NCBI GenBank assembly: GCA_028698525.1
Contig: JAQVDB010000009.1
Location: 1-42,879 of the forward strand
Source: Clostridia bacterium
GTDB taxonomy: Bacteria > Bacillota > Clostridia > JAQVDB01
Reading direction: 5' to 3'
Length of the DNA stretch: 42,879 nucleotides
The notes under the pieces were generated by a model, which was not told the DNA's origin, did not search any database, and worked only from the letters and a program-made list of their open reading frames with translations. Positions 1-13,360 of the stretch are shown here, piece after piece. Made by a program: the position numbers and the translations under genes. Positions within the stretch are counted from its first letter, which is position 1; each line of letters opens with the position of its first letter.

Positions 1-21
1 GATACAATAGACTGTGCTCAT
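1..21 (-). CDS. 5' end of an unidentified gene (partial)
   Basis: Seven codons (MSTVYCI) of a minus-strand gene that continues beyond the left edge. The ATG at 19-21 has a GGAGA ribosome binding site at 28-32, six bases upstream, and a TATAAT box further up. The fragment is too short to identify. The gene lies downstream of yfcE on the same strand but appears to have its own promoter. Confidence 0.45.
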
Positions 22-57
22 GATTCTTCTCCGTTTCTGTTTATTATAGTGATTAAC

Positions 58-63
58 ATTATA
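58..63 (-). promoter_or_regulatory. Extended -10 box of the gene at the left edge
   Basis: The minus strand reads TGTTATAAT: a perfect TATAAT with an upstream TG, an extended -10. No good -35 is visible. The -10 box lies 36 bases upstream of the ATG of the partial gene. A short GCTC-ATGA-GAGC hairpin lies just upstream of it. Confidence 0.4.
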
Positions 64-113
64 ACAGAGAAGCTCTCATGAGCATTATTTATTTAATTGT
101 GTTTCATTTAATT

Positions 114-596
114 TTACAACTCGCCTAATTTTATTATGCTCGGTATTACTTTTCCCTTTTTTATTTCAATTATTGCAAAGGTCCCTTGATTGCTAAATCT
201 AGGTTCTGATACACTTCCAGGATTTATAAACACTGTGGTTCCGTTATAAAAAATTTGTGGAATATGTGTATGTCCATACAATACAATATCAGCTTGAATT
301 TCTAATGCTTTATAAACAATTAGTTGCTCGCCCCATTTTATCCTGTATTTATGCCCGTGGGTCACAAATATCTTATTACCTTCAACATGTAAAATCTCCT
401 CATCTGAAGCATCATAACCAAAATCACAATTCCCTTTGATAAGAATTATATCCTTGTATTTTCTTGTATTCAATGACTGAATATCACTATAGTGATCACC
501 TAAATGTATCAATTTATCCACTTTTGGCATAGCATCCAATGCCCTTTTTAAGAAAAAAATTTTTCCGTGGCTATCGCTTACAACTCCTATTCTCAT
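114..596 (-). CDS. yfcE: YfcE/MJ0936-type metallophosphoesterase
   Basis: A 160-residue calcineurin-like phosphodiesterase, the usual length of the family. It shows the ordered metal-binding motifs: DSHG near residue 8, HLGDH near 31, KGNCD near 54, THGH near 79 and YGHTH near 107. Family members are manganese-dependent phosphodiesterases acting on artificial substrates; the physiological substrate is generally unknown. It is the last gene of gerM-rph-rdgB-yfcE and starts 12 bases after rdgB ends. The same order occurs in B. subtilis, where this gene is ysnB. No signal peptide is present, so it is probably cytoplasmic. Confidence 0.9.
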   Translation of the reverse strand: MRIGVVSDSHGKIFFLKRALDAMPKVDKLIHLGDHYSDIQSLNTRKYKDIILIKGNCDFGYDASDEEILHVEGNKIFVTHGHKYRIKWGEQLIVYKALEIQADIVLYGHTHIPQIFYNGTTVFINPGSVSEPRFSNQGTFAIIEIKKGKVIPSIIKLGEL

Positions 597-608
597 TTAC
601 AAAACTCC

Positions 609-1208
609 TCATAAAACAAAACTATCCAAAATAAACCTTCTTAATTTTTTTAATGCAGCTGCCCTATGGCTAATTGAATTTTTCACATTGTCTGGTAATT
701 GGGCAAATGTTTTATTATATGGCGGCCATACAAACACCGGATCATATCCAAAGCCATTTTTACCTTTAGGCACATTTGATATATATCCCCTACATTCTCC
801 TTCTACAGATATTATTTTACCATCTGGTAAAGCCATAGTCATCACACATCTAAATCTAGCTTTCCTGTTTTCCCATTCTACTCCTTCCATCAGTTTTAAA
901 AGTTTTTCTATGTTCTTTTGATCGGTAGAATTTTCTCCCGAAAATCTAGCAGAATATATTCCTGGCTCATTATTCAAATATTCAACCTCCAAACCTGAAT
1001 CATCTGCTATAACAGGAGAGTCAGTATATCTAGATACAGTTTTTGCCTTGATTGTTGCATTTTCCTCAAAGCTAGTACCGTTCTCTTCAATCTCTATATT
1101 TATTCCCAATTGATCCATAGAAGTAAAAACAATGGGAATGTCATGAAAGAAATTCCTTATTTCGTTTAATTTTCCATCATTAGAAGTGGCAACGATAAAT
1201 TCAAGCAT
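609..1208 (-). CDS. rdgB: XTP/dITP diphosphatase (RdgB/HAM1 family)
   Basis: A 199-residue house-cleaning nucleotidase that hydrolyses non-canonical purine triphosphates (dITP, XTP) to monophosphates, keeping deaminated bases out of DNA and RNA. The N-terminal [11 protein letters not shown] is the family's substrate-binding start. [10 protein letters not shown] near residue 69 and GFGYDPVF near 151 complete the signature, and SHRAAAL lies near the C-terminus. The ATG overlaps the last eight bases of rph, so translation is probably coupled. It corresponds to ysnA of B. subtilis. Confidence 0.95.
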   Translation of the reverse strand: MLEFIVATSNDGKLNEIRNFFHDIPIVFTSMDQLGINIEIEENGTSFEENATIKAKTVSRYTDSPVIADDSGLEVEYLNNEPGIYSARFSGENSTDQKNIEKLLKLMEGVEWENRKARFRCVMTMALPDGKIISVEGECRGYISNVPKGKNGFGYDPVFVWPPYNKTFAQLPDNVKNSISHRAAALKKLRRFILDSFVL

Positions 1209-1953
1209 TATCAGTCATCCCTATTTTATTTGCTATAGCTCCTAGAGCATTTTTTTGTACTTCTATAATTTCCTTTACTCCTTTTTCCCCTAAATCTAAT
1301 AAATCTAAAAGTTCGCTACTAGTAAAAGGGCTTTTTTCACCTGTCCCCTGAATCTCAATAAATTCACCATTCCCAGTCATTACTATGTTCATATCCACCT
1401 TTGCATTGGAATCTTCAAGGAAACATAGATCCAGAAGGGGTTGTCCATCTACTATGCCCACACTTATGGCAGCAACATAATCTGTCACTGGTATTGTATC
1501 AATTAAACCCTTTTTTTGCATCTTATCCAATGCATACATCATGGCTACATATGAGCCGGTAATAGATGATGTTCTAGTTCCCCCATCAGCTTGGATTATA
1601 TCACAATCCACCCATATCGTCCTTTCACCCAGTTTTTTCAGGTCTACTATAGAACGTAAGGCTCGTCCAATTAAACGCTGAATTTCATGGGTTCTGCCCT
1701 CTATTTTGCCCCTTCTGGATTCTCTTACCTTCCTTACTTTAGTAGAGGCAGGTAGCATTGAATATTCACTGGTGATCCATCCCTGACCGGTACCTACTAA
1801 AAATGGGGGAACTTTTTCTTCTACGGTAGCAGCACATATCACTTTAGTGTCTCCTGTCTCGATGAGCACTGAACCATCTGAATATTTTAAAAAATGTGGA
1901 GTTATTTTAACTTTTCTTATCTCATTATTTTTTCTTCCGTCTATCCTGTCCAT
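1201..1953 (-). CDS. rph: Ribonuclease PH
   Basis: A 250-residue phosphorolytic 3'-5' exoribonuclease that trims tRNA 3' ends. The start [13 protein letters not shown] is chosen because AAGGAGGAGA lies just ahead of it; the frame stays open 27 codons further up, but that stretch lacks family similarity. Visible motifs include RIDGR near the N-terminus, [21 protein letters not shown] near residue 90, and [16 protein letters not shown]-like residues near 120. It follows gerM after 117 bases and overlaps rdgB by eight. The space before it can fold into a three-stem RNA, described separately. Confidence 0.95.
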   Translation of the reverse strand: MDRIDGRKNNEIRKVKITPHFLKYSDGSVLIETGDTKVICAATVEEKVPPFLVGTGQGWITSEYSMLPASTKVRKVRESRRGKIEGRTHEIQRLIGRALRSIVDLKKLGERTIWVDCDIIQADGGTRTSSITGSYVAMMYALDKMQKKGLIDTIPVTDYVAAISVGIVDGQPLLDLCFLEDSNAKVDMNIVMTGNGEFIEIQGTGEKSPFTSSELLDLLDLGEKGVKEIIEVQKNALGAIANKIGMTDNA

Positions 1954-1986
1954 AGATTTCTCCTCCTTTTTATGGAAAACATATAC

Positions 1987-2052
1987 AAGACAGGCCGCCG
2001 GAATATGTAATATATACCAACTGCGGTAACACACATACCAGCAGTCTGTCTT
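1987..2052 (-). ncRNA. Candidate structured RNA in the gerM-rph gap
   Basis: The minus-strand transcript of this 66-base stretch can fold into a three-way junction. The closing stem AAGACAG/CTGTCTT pairs 2046-2052 with 1987-1993. A hairpin ACTGC-T-GGTA/TACC-GCAGT pairs 2036-2045 with 2020-2028, with one bulged base. A second hairpin GGTATAT/ATATTCC pairs 2012-2018 with 2000-2006, with one mismatch. It ends about 34 bases ahead of the rph start. I do not recognise the core of any known riboswitch. No U-run follows, so it is not a simple terminator. Function is unknown. Confidence 0.35.
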
Positions 2053-2070
2053 AATACAGGGAAAATAAAA

Positions 2071-3096
2071 CTAATATTCGTTAGCAAAGGTAGGTACCGA
2101 AAATGTATCATTATCACTTTCTAATTCTTGGCCTTCTACCAATATCTTTACCTCTTTTATATCTCCAAATTCTTTCACAGTCAATACTATGGCTTTAATA
2201 GCCCTCTCCTGCGCTTGCTTATCTTCCCCAAAATTATTAAATTCTTTAGAAAAATTAATATATGCTATGCCGTCCTTGACTTGAACTCCCAGCAACTTTG
2301 TACCTTCAGGTATGCCCGATTTAAGCTCTGAATCAGAATCAGGTCCTTTTATTATCTCCTCAATTGCAGATTCAATATTTGGTTCTAGTGTTGCTACTAT
2401 TTTGGTAACAGGTACAAAATATTCGAAATCCGGATTAGAATCATTATAAAAGTAGACCATCAAATTAGAGGCTTGATCAGAATCACTATAACTATCTGAT
2501 TGAACATTTATAACCTCTCTTGTCAAGGGAGCACTAATGTCAGTACCATAAGTCAATTCTTTAACTCTTTCTCCTTCTATAATGAGTTCTACCTGATCTA
2601 TAGTGGGAAACTCAGTCAATGTATACACTATCGATTGTACTATACAATTTTCTTCGGCTGCACTTGAATAATTCATAAAATTTTTATTGAAGTCTATCCT
2701 GGCAAGATTTCCTGTATCGGGTATTATTGCCATTCCCAATATTTCAGTACCTTCTGGAAGTGTGGGGTATAATCCCATTTCTGCAGCCTCTTCCCTTATC
2801 ACAGGTTCATCTATCAACGCATTGATAGCCTTTTTCGCTATCCCTTCTTCCCAAGGTATTTTTCTCATTACCGGAACTAAATAACCATGTTTATCCTGAT
2901 AATACAAGACAGTAGAACGAAGACCATCCTCATCCTGCATTGTCTCATCCAAGCCCTCTTGTTCTTCTTCCTGCACAATATCTTCAGTATCGTCTTTACC
3001 AAACAACGATTTAAGTGGATTTTTACAACTTGTCAAAAGAATACATAACAAAATCAAAATAATTACTGATAGTACTACCTTGTGCTTGTGCAACAT
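2071..3096 (-). CDS. gerM: GerM-type lipoprotein with two GerMN domains
   Basis: A 341-residue exported protein. A lysine-containing N-terminus and a hydrophobic segment (about residues 8-23) end in the lipobox L-T-S-C, with the lipidated cysteine at 24. An acidic linker (about 34-56) is followed by two GerMN domains, roughly residues 85-190 and 235-330. Each contains the pattern of an EGT(E/K)LLG-type strand and a later V-E-L/I-(I/V)-EG strand. In B. subtilis GerM is needed for sporulation and germination and localises SpoIIQ. Position ahead of rph matches the B. subtilis order. A palindrome overlaps its probable promoter. Confidence 0.9.
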   Translation of the reverse strand: MLHKHKVVLSVIILILLCILLTSCKNPLKSLFGKDDTEDIVQEEEQEGLDETMQDEDGLRSTVLYYQDKHGYLVPVMRKIPWEEGIAKKAINALIDEPVIREEAAEMGLYPTLPEGTEILGMAIIPDTGNLARIDFNKNFMNYSSAAEENCIVQSIVYTLTEFPTIDQVELIIEGERVKELTYGTDISAPLTREVINVQSDSYSDSDQASNLMVYFYNDSNPDFEYFVPVTKIVATLEPNIESAIEEIIKGPDSDSELKSGIPEGTKLLGVQVKDGIAYINFSKEFNNFGEDKQAQERAIKAIVLTVKEFGDIKEVKILVEGQELESDNDTFSVPTFANEY

Positions 3097-3107
3097 CCTG
3101 CTTCCCC

Positions 3108-3142
3108 CTTACTAATATTCTTGTTACAATTATATTAGTAAG
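3108..3142 (-). promoter_or_regulatory. 11-bp inverted repeat over the gerM -10 region
   Basis: CTTACTAATAT (3108-3118) is repeated in perfect inversion as ATATTAGTAAG (3132-3142), with a 13-base spacer. On the minus strand a TATAAT hexamer (3129-3134) lies within it, and the gerM ribosome binding site GGGGGAAGCAGG follows immediately. It could be an operator or a 5' hairpin next to the ribosome binding site. No clear -35 is seen. Confidence 0.45.
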
Positions 3143-3166
3143 AAATTGATAGTATGTATAAACATG

Positions 3167-4171
3167 TTAACATTTAACCAATTTTTTCACTTTTCCTTCT
3201 ACCTTATAAATCTCATCTTTATCCGGTGGCATGAGCTCTAAATACTCTCCATCTCCTGTCTTTATCCTTTTGCTGCTATCTAAAATCTTCCCAATAACGT
3301 TGCATTCTATGCCATTCATCTTTAGAATGCTGATTATACGCGTACAATCTGCTGCTGTTATCAACATGCTCCCACTTGAAATCAGTCTATATGGATCAAC
3401 ATTTAGGAAATCACATAATATTTCTGTTTCCCGGGCAATTTTTATATCATCCTTCCATAACTCTATACCCACCCCTGATGCTTCAGCTATTTCCCAGGCA
3501 GCCCCATATACGCCCCCTTCAGTGATGTCATGCATTGCAGATACATTTTCTTTACCGCAAATAATGCCTTCCTTGACGACGCTTATTCTATCCCTGAATT
3601 TTATAGCAGAATCCAATACGTCAATATCGATATGACTTGATAGCCCTCTATAAAAATCAGAGGCAATAATAGACGTACCTTCTATACCTGCGGTTTTAGT
3701 CATAATAACATAATCACCGGGTTTTGCACCTGAGCTTGTTATCAAATTCTGCTTATTTCCCTTCCCTAATACTGTCGATACAATCACTACTTTGTTTACC
3801 ACGTCGGTGACTTCGGTATGACCCCCTATTATGTCTACATCTAATGCTGTCGCTGCATCATTGATATCCATCATTATATCCTGTATCATCTCAAGGGTTG
3901 CAGTAACAGGTACCATCATTGTAACCAACATTGCTACAGGCTCAACACCACAAGATGCCACATCATTACAAGAAACATTGACAGCTAAAAAACCCACACC
4001 TTTTTCAGCCCCTGTAATAGGGTCTGAAGAGACAACGCATACTTTCTGACCAAAATCAACTACTCCACAATCCTCTCCCACCGCAGGGCCAATCAATATA
4101 TCGTCCCTCTTCTTGCTCAGCCCTGAAAGTATTTTCTTTAAATCATCATTTGATAATTTGCCAGGTTTCAT
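3167..4171 (-). CDS. AIR-synthase-related protein (PurM/HypE/ThiL superfamily)
   Basis: A 334-residue ATP-binding protein of the PurM superfamily. The N-terminal half has GPAVGEDC near residue 28, a conserved SSDPITG near 49, NDVASCGVEPVAM near 86 and GGHTEVT near 117. The C-terminal AIRS half has HDITEGGVYGA near 215 and ISSGSML near 267. It resembles the HypE-like 'AIR synthase family' proteins of Clostridia, whose substrate is unknown. No hyp or thi genes are adjacent. It is not the pathway enzyme PurM, which is encoded separately at about 22.3-23.3 kb. It appears monocistronic, 70 bases ahead of gerM. Confidence 0.8.
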   Translation of the reverse strand: MKPGKLSNDDLKKILSGLSKKRDDILIGPAVGEDCGVVDFGQKVCVVSSDPITGAEKGVGFLAVNVSCNDVASCGVEPVAMLVTMMVPVTATLEMIQDIMMDINDAATALDVDIIGGHTEVTDVVNKVVIVSTVLGKGNKQNLITSSGAKPGDYVIMTKTAGIEGTSIIASDFYRGLSSHIDIDVLDSAIKFRDRISVVKEGIICGKENVSAMHDITEGGVYGAAWEIAEASGVGIELWKDDIKIARETEILCDFLNVDPYRLISSGSMLITAADCTRIISILKMNGIECNVIGKILDSSKRIKTGDGEYLELMPPDKDEIYKVEGKVKKLVKC

Positions 4172-4302
4172 TATTATCTCCCCTGTTGAAATTCTCTATT
4201 TTATTATAATCGATCAGTTTCATACATAGCTACATTGTTTTTTAAATTTAATATTATCTGACTATATTTTACTATACTCTATATAATAACCAAGTTCAAT
4301 TC

Positions 4303-4328
4303 AAAAAAAGAGGAGAATACTCCTCTTT
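4303..4328 (-). terminator. Terminator of the pcrA-ligA-gatCAB operon
   Basis: On the minus strand AAAGAGGAG-tatt-CTCCTCTTT is followed by further Ts. The 9-bp stem has a four-base loop (pairs 4307-4315 with 4320-4328). The hairpin starts within the gatB stop codon. Confidence 0.9.
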
Positions 4329-5751
4329 ATTGAAGCTGTTCCCTGATCAATTTATTTACCATCTGAGGGTTAGCTTTTCCTCTTGTGGCTTTCATAGTCT
4401 GCCCTACTAAAAATCCTATCGCCTTTTGCTTCCCATTCCTATAATCTTCAACTGATTTGGGGTTATCCTCCAATACTTTTGCAATTATTTCCAAAAGTTC
4501 TCCCTCATCGCTTATCTGAACAAGTCCTTTTTCTTTAACAATATCACCTGGATCTTTACAAGTTTCAAACATATCCGACAATACTTTTTTGCCTATGTTA
4601 CCGCTTATTGTGCCTTTATCTACCATCTTCAGCAGGTCTACTAATTGTTTAGGTTTAAAAGGGATCTCATCCGGCTGCTTGTCTTGCTCTTTTAATATCC
4701 TGAGCACTTCTCCCATAATCCAATTGCTTACATTTTTAGGATTGTCATAGCCCTCCATACACTTTTCAAAAAAGTTTGCCAATGCTTTTGATGAAGTCAG
4801 TATATCAGAATCATAATCAGGCAATTCATACTGGTCTACAAATCTTTTTTTCTTAACTTCCGGCATCTCTGGAAGATCCTTTTTTATCGCTTCAATCCAT
4901 TCGTCTTCTAGTTCTATCGGAACCAAATCAGGCTCCGGAAAATATCTATAATCATGGGCTTCTTCCTTTGACCGCATGGCAAAACTCTTGTTCTGGGAAT
5001 CATCCCATCTCCTAGTCTCCTGGCTTATACTGCCCCCGTCCTGCAAAACTTTTATCTGCCTGCCGCTCTCATATTTTATTGCGTTTACAAGAGACCTAAA
5101 AGAATTAAGGTTTTTCATTTCTGTCCTAGTTCCAAATTCAGGCTGACCTTTTTGTCTTACAGAAAGGTTTACGTCAAACCTCAATGAACCTTCTTGCATC
5201 TTGCAGTCTGAAACTTCAGTGTACTCCAATATGGATTTCAGTTTTTCTGCAAAAACTCTAGCTTCCTCCGCACTTCTTAAATCCGGTTCTGTAACAATTT
5301 CTATCAGTGGAACCCCACCTCTATTATAATCCGCAAGTGAAACACCTGGCTTTTCATGCAGCAATTTACCTGCATCTTCTTCTATATGAATTCTAGTTAT
5401 TCCAATGGTCTTTTTTTGTCCATCTACCTCTATCTGAACGCTACCATCTTTACAAATAGGCAAATCATACTGCGAAATCTGATATGCTTTGGGCAGATCA
5501 GGATAGAAATAGTTTTTTCTATCCATTTTGCTCAATCTCGATATATCACAATTTAAAGCTATTCCAGCCCTTACAGCATACTCCACTACTTTTTTGTTTA
5601 ATACCGGCAATGTGCCAGGCATGCCAGCACAAATAGGACAGCAGTGAGTATTAGGCTCTCCACCGAACTCAGTGGTACATTCACAAAAAATTTTAGTCTT
5701 GGTATCCAGTTCTACATGTATCTCCAAACCTATCACAGTCTCAAAGTCCAT
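4327..5751 (-). CDS. gatB: Aspartyl/glutamyl-tRNA amidotransferase subunit B
   Basis: A 474-residue subunit of GatCAB, which converts mischarged Glu-tRNA(Gln) (and Asp-tRNA(Asn) where needed) to the amide form. GatB binds the tRNA and carries the kinase activity. GLEIHVEL opens the protein; a cysteine cluster (C23, C25, C38, C41) forms the zinc site; [10 protein letters not shown] lies near residue 120; the YqeY-like tail domain occupies roughly the last 150 residues and ends near [11 protein letters not shown]. The ATG at 5751 is chosen because AAGGCGGTG lies six bases ahead; the in-frame GTG three codons earlier is part of that ribosome binding site. It follows gatA by 14 bases. Confidence 0.96.
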   Translation of the reverse strand: MDFETVIGLEIHVELDTKTKIFCECTTEFGGEPNTHCCPICAGMPGTLPVLNKKVVEYAVRAGIALNCDISRLSKMDRKNYFYPDLPKAYQISQYDLPICKDGSVQIEVDGQKKTIGITRIHIEEDAGKLLHEKPGVSLADYNRGGVPLIEIVTEPDLRSAEEARVFAEKLKSILEYTEVSDCKMQEGSLRFDVNLSVRQKGQPEFGTRTEMKNLNSFRSLVNAIKYESGRQIKVLQDGGSISQETRRWDDSQNKSFAMRSKEEAHDYRYFPEPDLVPIELEDEWIEAIKKDLPEMPEVKKKRFVDQYELPDYDSDILTSSKALANFFEKCMEGYDNPKNVSNWIMGEVLRILKEQDKQPDEIPFKPKQLVDLLKMVDKGTISGNIGKKVLSDMFETCKDPGDIVKEKGLVQISDEGELLEIIAKVLEDNPKSVEDYRNGKQKAIGFLVGQTMKATRGKANPQMVNKLIREQLQ

Positions 5752-5765
5752 ATTTAACACCGCCT

Positions 5766-7229
5766 TTATACTAATGATGGTTTATGCTTATGAAAGTCTG
5801 TAGCTTGCTCAAAAGCATAAGCCGTTTTTATAAGTGTATACTCATCGAAGGGTTTTCCCACAATCTGCATCCCTACAGGTAAACCCTTACTGTCAAATCC
5901 ACAGGGAATTGATATGCCCGGCAATCCTGCCATATTTAAAGATATAGTACATATGTCCTGCATGTACATTTCCATAGGATTGTCATTCTTTTCACCTAGC
6001 TTAAATGCCGTTGTCGGTGAGGTTGGACATATAATAACATCATAATTTTCAAAAGCTCTATCAAAGTCTTGCTTTATAAGGGTCCTGGCTTTAAGGGCTT
6101 TTAGATAATATGCATCATAATATCCAGAGCTCAACACATATGTACCAAATATTATTCTTTTCTTTACCTCATCTCCAAAACCAAGACTTCTTGTCTGATT
6201 ATACAAATCCAAGAGATCGTCATATTTTTCAGCCCTAAACCCGTACTTGACTCCGTCAAACCTAGCTAAATTAGAGCTCGCTTCTGCTGACGAGATAATA
6301 TAAAATGCAGATAATGCATATTCAGCACTTGGAAGTGAAAACTCTTGATAGTCTGCACCCATATGCTTTAAAAGTTCAATAGATTTTAATACTGCCTGTC
6401 TAACTTCCGGATTTATTTCGTTTCCAAAATATTCTTTAGGCACACCTATTTTTAAGCCTTTTATATTTTCCTTTAATGCCTTTCTAAAATCAGGATGCTC
6501 AACCTTTGCAGAGGTAGAATCACGCTGATCTTCTCCTGCTATGGAATTTAAAATAATGGCACAATCTTCAACATCTTTGGAAAGCGGACCTATCTGATCC
6601 AAAGAGGACGCAGACGCTACAAGACCATATCTTGATACAGAACCGTAGGTAGGCTTCATACCTACTATACCGCAATAAGAAGCAGGCTGCCTTATAGAAC
6701 CACCTGTATCTGAACCTAATGCAAAGTACGCTTCATCTGCTGCCACGGCAGCTGCAGAACCTCCGCTGGAACCTCCGGGCACCCTGTCAGTATCCCATGG
6801 ATTCCGGGTAACCTTAAAAGCTGAGTTCTCGGTAGAAGAACCCATTGCAAATTCATCCAAATTTGTTTTCCCTATTAGAACTGCGCTCTTTTGTTTTAAT
6901 CTATCAACAACGGTAGCATCATAAGGAGGAACAAAGTTTTCCAACATTTTCGATGCACAGGTGGTCTTTATTCCTTTAGTAATGATGTTGTCCTTGAGAA
7001 CAAAGGGTATGCCTGTCATATCATCGCGTTCTGAATCGGATGATATTAGTTTGTCAGCCTCTTTTGCAACATTTAATGCGTTTTCTTCACATTTTGTAAG
7101 AATAGCATCTGTTTTGCTTTCTACTTTTTCAATTCTATCTAGCACTGATTGTGTTAACTCAGTGGATGTTATTTCTTTTTTGTTCAACAGATCTATACAT
7201 TCGTGTACTGTAAGCTTATATAATTCCAA
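5766..7229 (-). CDS. gatA: Aspartyl/glutamyl-tRNA amidotransferase subunit A
   Basis: A 487-residue amidase-family glutaminase that releases ammonia from glutamine for the GatB reaction. The Ser-cisSer-Lys triad is visible: K79 in LKDN, S154 in [10 protein letters not shown] and S178 in [10 protein letters not shown]. The start is a TTG, supported by GGAGG seven bases upstream and by the family N-terminus ELYKLTVHE. It lies between gatC and gatB in one operon. Confidence 0.97.
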   Translation of the reverse strand: MELYKLTVHECIDLLNKKEITSTELTQSVLDRIEKVESKTDAILTKCEENALNVAKEADKLISSDSERDDMTGIPFVLKDNIITKGIKTTCASKMLENFVPPYDATVVDRLKQKSAVLIGKTNLDEFAMGSSTENSAFKVTRNPWDTDRVPGGSSGGSAAAVAADEAYFALGSDTGGSIRQPASYCGIVGMKPTYGSVSRYGLVASASSLDQIGPLSKDVEDCAIILNSIAGEDQRDSTSAKVEHPDFRKALKENIKGLKIGVPKEYFGNEINPEVRQAVLKSIELLKHMGADYQEFSLPSAEYALSAFYIISSAEASSNLARFDGVKYGFRAEKYDDLLDLYNQTRSLGFGDEVKKRIIFGTYVLSSGYYDAYYLKALKARTLIKQDFDRAFENYDVIICPTSPTTAFKLGEKNDNPMEMYMQDICTISLNMAGLPGISIPCGFDSKGLPVGMQIVGKPFDEYTLIKTAYAFEQATDFHKHKPSLV

Positions 7230-7265
7230 ATCTATACCTCCATTCTTTTGTGGTTATACTAATTT

Positions 7266-7553
7266 TTATTCAACTATTCTCGGTACTTTAAAACACCCAT
7301 CTTCACTTTTGGGAGCATTAAACAGCATTTCATCTCTATCAGTTGAAGGACCAACTTTATCCTCTCTAAACACATTTTTCATTTTAAACACGTGTACTGT
7401 AGGCTCAACGTCTTGAGTATTCAATTCGTTTAATTTATCCATATAGTTTAACATTTCATCTAAATCGTGGGTAAACTTTTCTTTTTCAGACTCGCTTAAT
7501 ATTAATCTGGATAACGATGCCATGTAATCTACATCTTTTTTTGTGATCTTCAT
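7266..7553 (-). CDS. gatC: Aspartyl/glutamyl-tRNA amidotransferase subunit C
   Basis: A 95-residue chaperone-like subunit that wraps around the GatA-GatB interface and stabilises the complex. The N-terminus KKDVDYMASLSRL, the middle DEMLNYMDKLNELNTQDVEPT and the tail DGCFKVPRIVE fit the family from end to end. The ATG has GGAGG nine bases ahead. It opens the gatCAB part of the operon, 56 bases after ligA. Confidence 0.95.
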   Translation of the reverse strand: MKITKKDVDYMASLSRLILSESEKEKFTHDLDEMLNYMDKLNELNTQDVEPTVHVFKMKNVFREDKVGPSTDRDEMLFNAPKSEDGCFKVPRIVE

Positions 7554-7609
7554 TTTTCCATTCCTCCTTTATCCTATTTATTTTACCATGTCTACAAAAA
7601 TACACAAAA

Positions 7610-11787
<4,178 letters not shown>

Positions 11788-11823
11788 TCTATACCTCCAT
11801 ACTTTATGTGAAGCTTTTTATAT

Positions 11824-11855
11824 TTATCATATACTTTGTATATATTATCATATAC
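11824..11855. repeat. Pair of 11-bp direct repeats upstream of pcrA
   Basis: TTATCATATAC occurs at 11824-11834 and again at 11845-11855, spaced 21 bp start to start, about two helical turns. It lies 37-68 bases upstream of the pcrA start, where the promoter should be. It may be an operator or AT-rich chance. Confidence 0.3.
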
Positions 11856-12009
11856 TACAACAAATCCAGTGGTACAATAGAATATTTATTGTTGCTATAC
11901 TAATTTTAATATATTAACCCTATTTAGTACAGCCATTAATATTCTAGTTTTATACTTTGTATTTACGGAACCTGGTATATATAAGTTCCTGTTGAGTAGT
12001 TTAAAACAA
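11856..12009. other. Non-coding stretch between pcrA and the methyltransferase
   Basis: Together with the flanking repeats, the gap between the divergent genes pcrA and the THUMP methyltransferase is about 430 bases. It is AT-rich. A 69-codon open frame at 11895-12104 on the minus strand has no ribosome binding site or recognisable product and runs through the repeat at 12010-12036. Apart from the two repeat features I see nothing functional. Confidence 0.5.
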
Positions 12010-12036
12010 GACACAAGGGGACGGTTCTTCTGAGTC
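12010..12036. repeat. REP-like imperfect palindrome
   Basis: The 27-base unit begins GACACAAGGGGACGG and ends TTCTTCTGAGTC. Its outer arms GACACA/TGAGTC pair with one mismatch. Units of this kind (a GACACA arm, a GGGGACGGTTCTTCTG core and a TGTGTC arm) recur as dispersed repeats in Clostridia and other Firmicutes and are often linked to REP-associated transposases; this is from memory. I noticed only one copy in the window. Confidence 0.45.
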
Positions 12037-12220
12037 ATAGGGAAAGCTAAACTTGGTTTAGGTTGCATATGATATCCAGTATTGCTGTATTTTAAAAGTA
12101 ACATCTTATTAAAATATCACATAAATCTATATTCCGTAGCAATACTATTCACATACATAGTAATATGTTATCATCTATTATGGAATGCATTCAACAAATG
12201 ATAAGATGAGGAGGCTTTTT

Positions 12221-13360
12221 GTGTCTGGGATAAATTTAATTGCTACTTCAACATTTGGATTAGAGGCTATAGTAAAAAGAGAATTGATAGCTCTTGGGTT
12301 TAATGATTTAAAGGTATCTGATGGAAAGGTGGAATTTACAGCAAATGAAGAAGCCATTCCCAAAACCAATATATGGCTTAGGTGTGCCGATAGAGTGCTG
12401 TTAAAAATGGGAGAATTTAAAGCGTTGAGCTTTGAAGAGCTTTTTGAAAACACCAAGGCACTGCCTTGGGATGAATGGATAACCGAAGATGGCAAGTTTA
12501 CTGTAATTGGAAAGTCGGTAAAATCCAAGCTGTTCAGTGTTCCTGATTGTCAATCTATCGTAAAAAAAGCAGTGGTAGAAAAACTAAAATCAAAGTACAA
12601 AAAACAATGGTTTGATGAGACAGGGCCGGAATTTACAATACAGGTTTCCATTTTAAAGGATGTAGCTACCTTGACTATAGATACAAGCGGTATCGGACTT
12701 CACAAAAGGGGTTATAGACAAAAATCAGTAAGAGCTCCATTAAAGGAGACATTGGCTGCTGCAATGATACAGTTGAGTTTCTGGAATAAGGATCGCCTTT
12801 TATTGGATCCATTCTGCGGTTCAGGTACAATCCCCATAGAAGCTGCCCTGATTGGTATGAACATAGCACCTGGGCTTAATAGACATTTTGCCTCAGAAAA
12901 CTGGCCCAGAATAGATAGTAAAGTATGGAAGAAAGTAAAAACTGAAGCCTTTGGTCTGATAGATTCTAATGTGGATTTGAACATATCAGCATCGGATATA
13001 GATCAAAAAGCTATTGAACTGGCATCTCAAAACGCAATAAACGCAGGAGTAGATTATTGCATCGATTTCAAAACCAAGTCTGTCTTTGATTTAGATGTAA
13101 ACAATGAGTATGGGGTACTTATATCTAATCCTCCTTATGGTGAACGAATAGGCAAAAAATCAGAAATAGAAAAAATATATAAAACTTTAGGTAAAAAATT
13201 CAGGTCTAAGGATACTTGGTCAGTTTATCTCCTTACCTCTGATGAAAGCTTTGAAAATATATATGGTAAAAAAGCTGATAGAAAGAGAAAATTATATAAT
13301 GGCAGGATAAAAGTAGACTATTACCAATATTATGGAAAAAAGCCTAATGATCAAAATTAA
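12221..13360 (+). CDS. THUMP-domain class I SAM-dependent RNA methyltransferase (YpsC/RlmL-like)
   Basis: A 379-residue protein resembling B. subtilis YpsC and the N-terminal part of E. coli RlmL, predicted to make N2-methylguanine in 23S rRNA. The start is GTG at 12221, because AGGAGG ends six bases ahead and GINLIATSTFGLEA then matches the family N-terminus; an upstream in-frame ATG at 12185 would add 12 unconserved residues. A THUMP domain occupies roughly residues 45-150. The SAM motif DPFCGSGTIPIEAA lies near 200 and the catalytic NPPYGERIG near 300. It is one of two confident plus-strand genes and converges on the ATPase, with which it shares the last bases. Confidence 0.88.
   Translation: MSGINLIATSTFGLEAIVKRELIALGFNDLKVSDGKVEFTANEEAIPKTNIWLRCADRVLLKMGEFKALSFEELFENTKALPWDEWITEDGKFTVIGKSVKSKLFSVPDCQSIVKKAVVEKLKSKYKKQWFDETGPEFTIQVSILKDVATLTIDTSGIGLHKRGYRQKSVRAPLKETLAAAMIQLSFWNKDRLLLDPFCGSGTIPIEAALIGMNIAPGLNRHFASENWPRIDSKVWKKVKTEAFGLIDSNVDLNISASDIDQKAIELASQNAINAGVDYCIDFKTKSVFDLDVNNEYGVLISNPPYGERIGKKSEIEKIYKTLGKKFRSKDTWSVYLLTSDESFENIYGKKADRKRKLYNGRIKVDYYQYYGKKPNDQN

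Noticed and set aside
11895-12104. A 69-codon minus-strand open frame between pcrA and the methyltransferase
   Set aside because: No ribosome binding site, no recognisable domain, and it reads through the REP-like palindrome, which commonly gives spurious frames.
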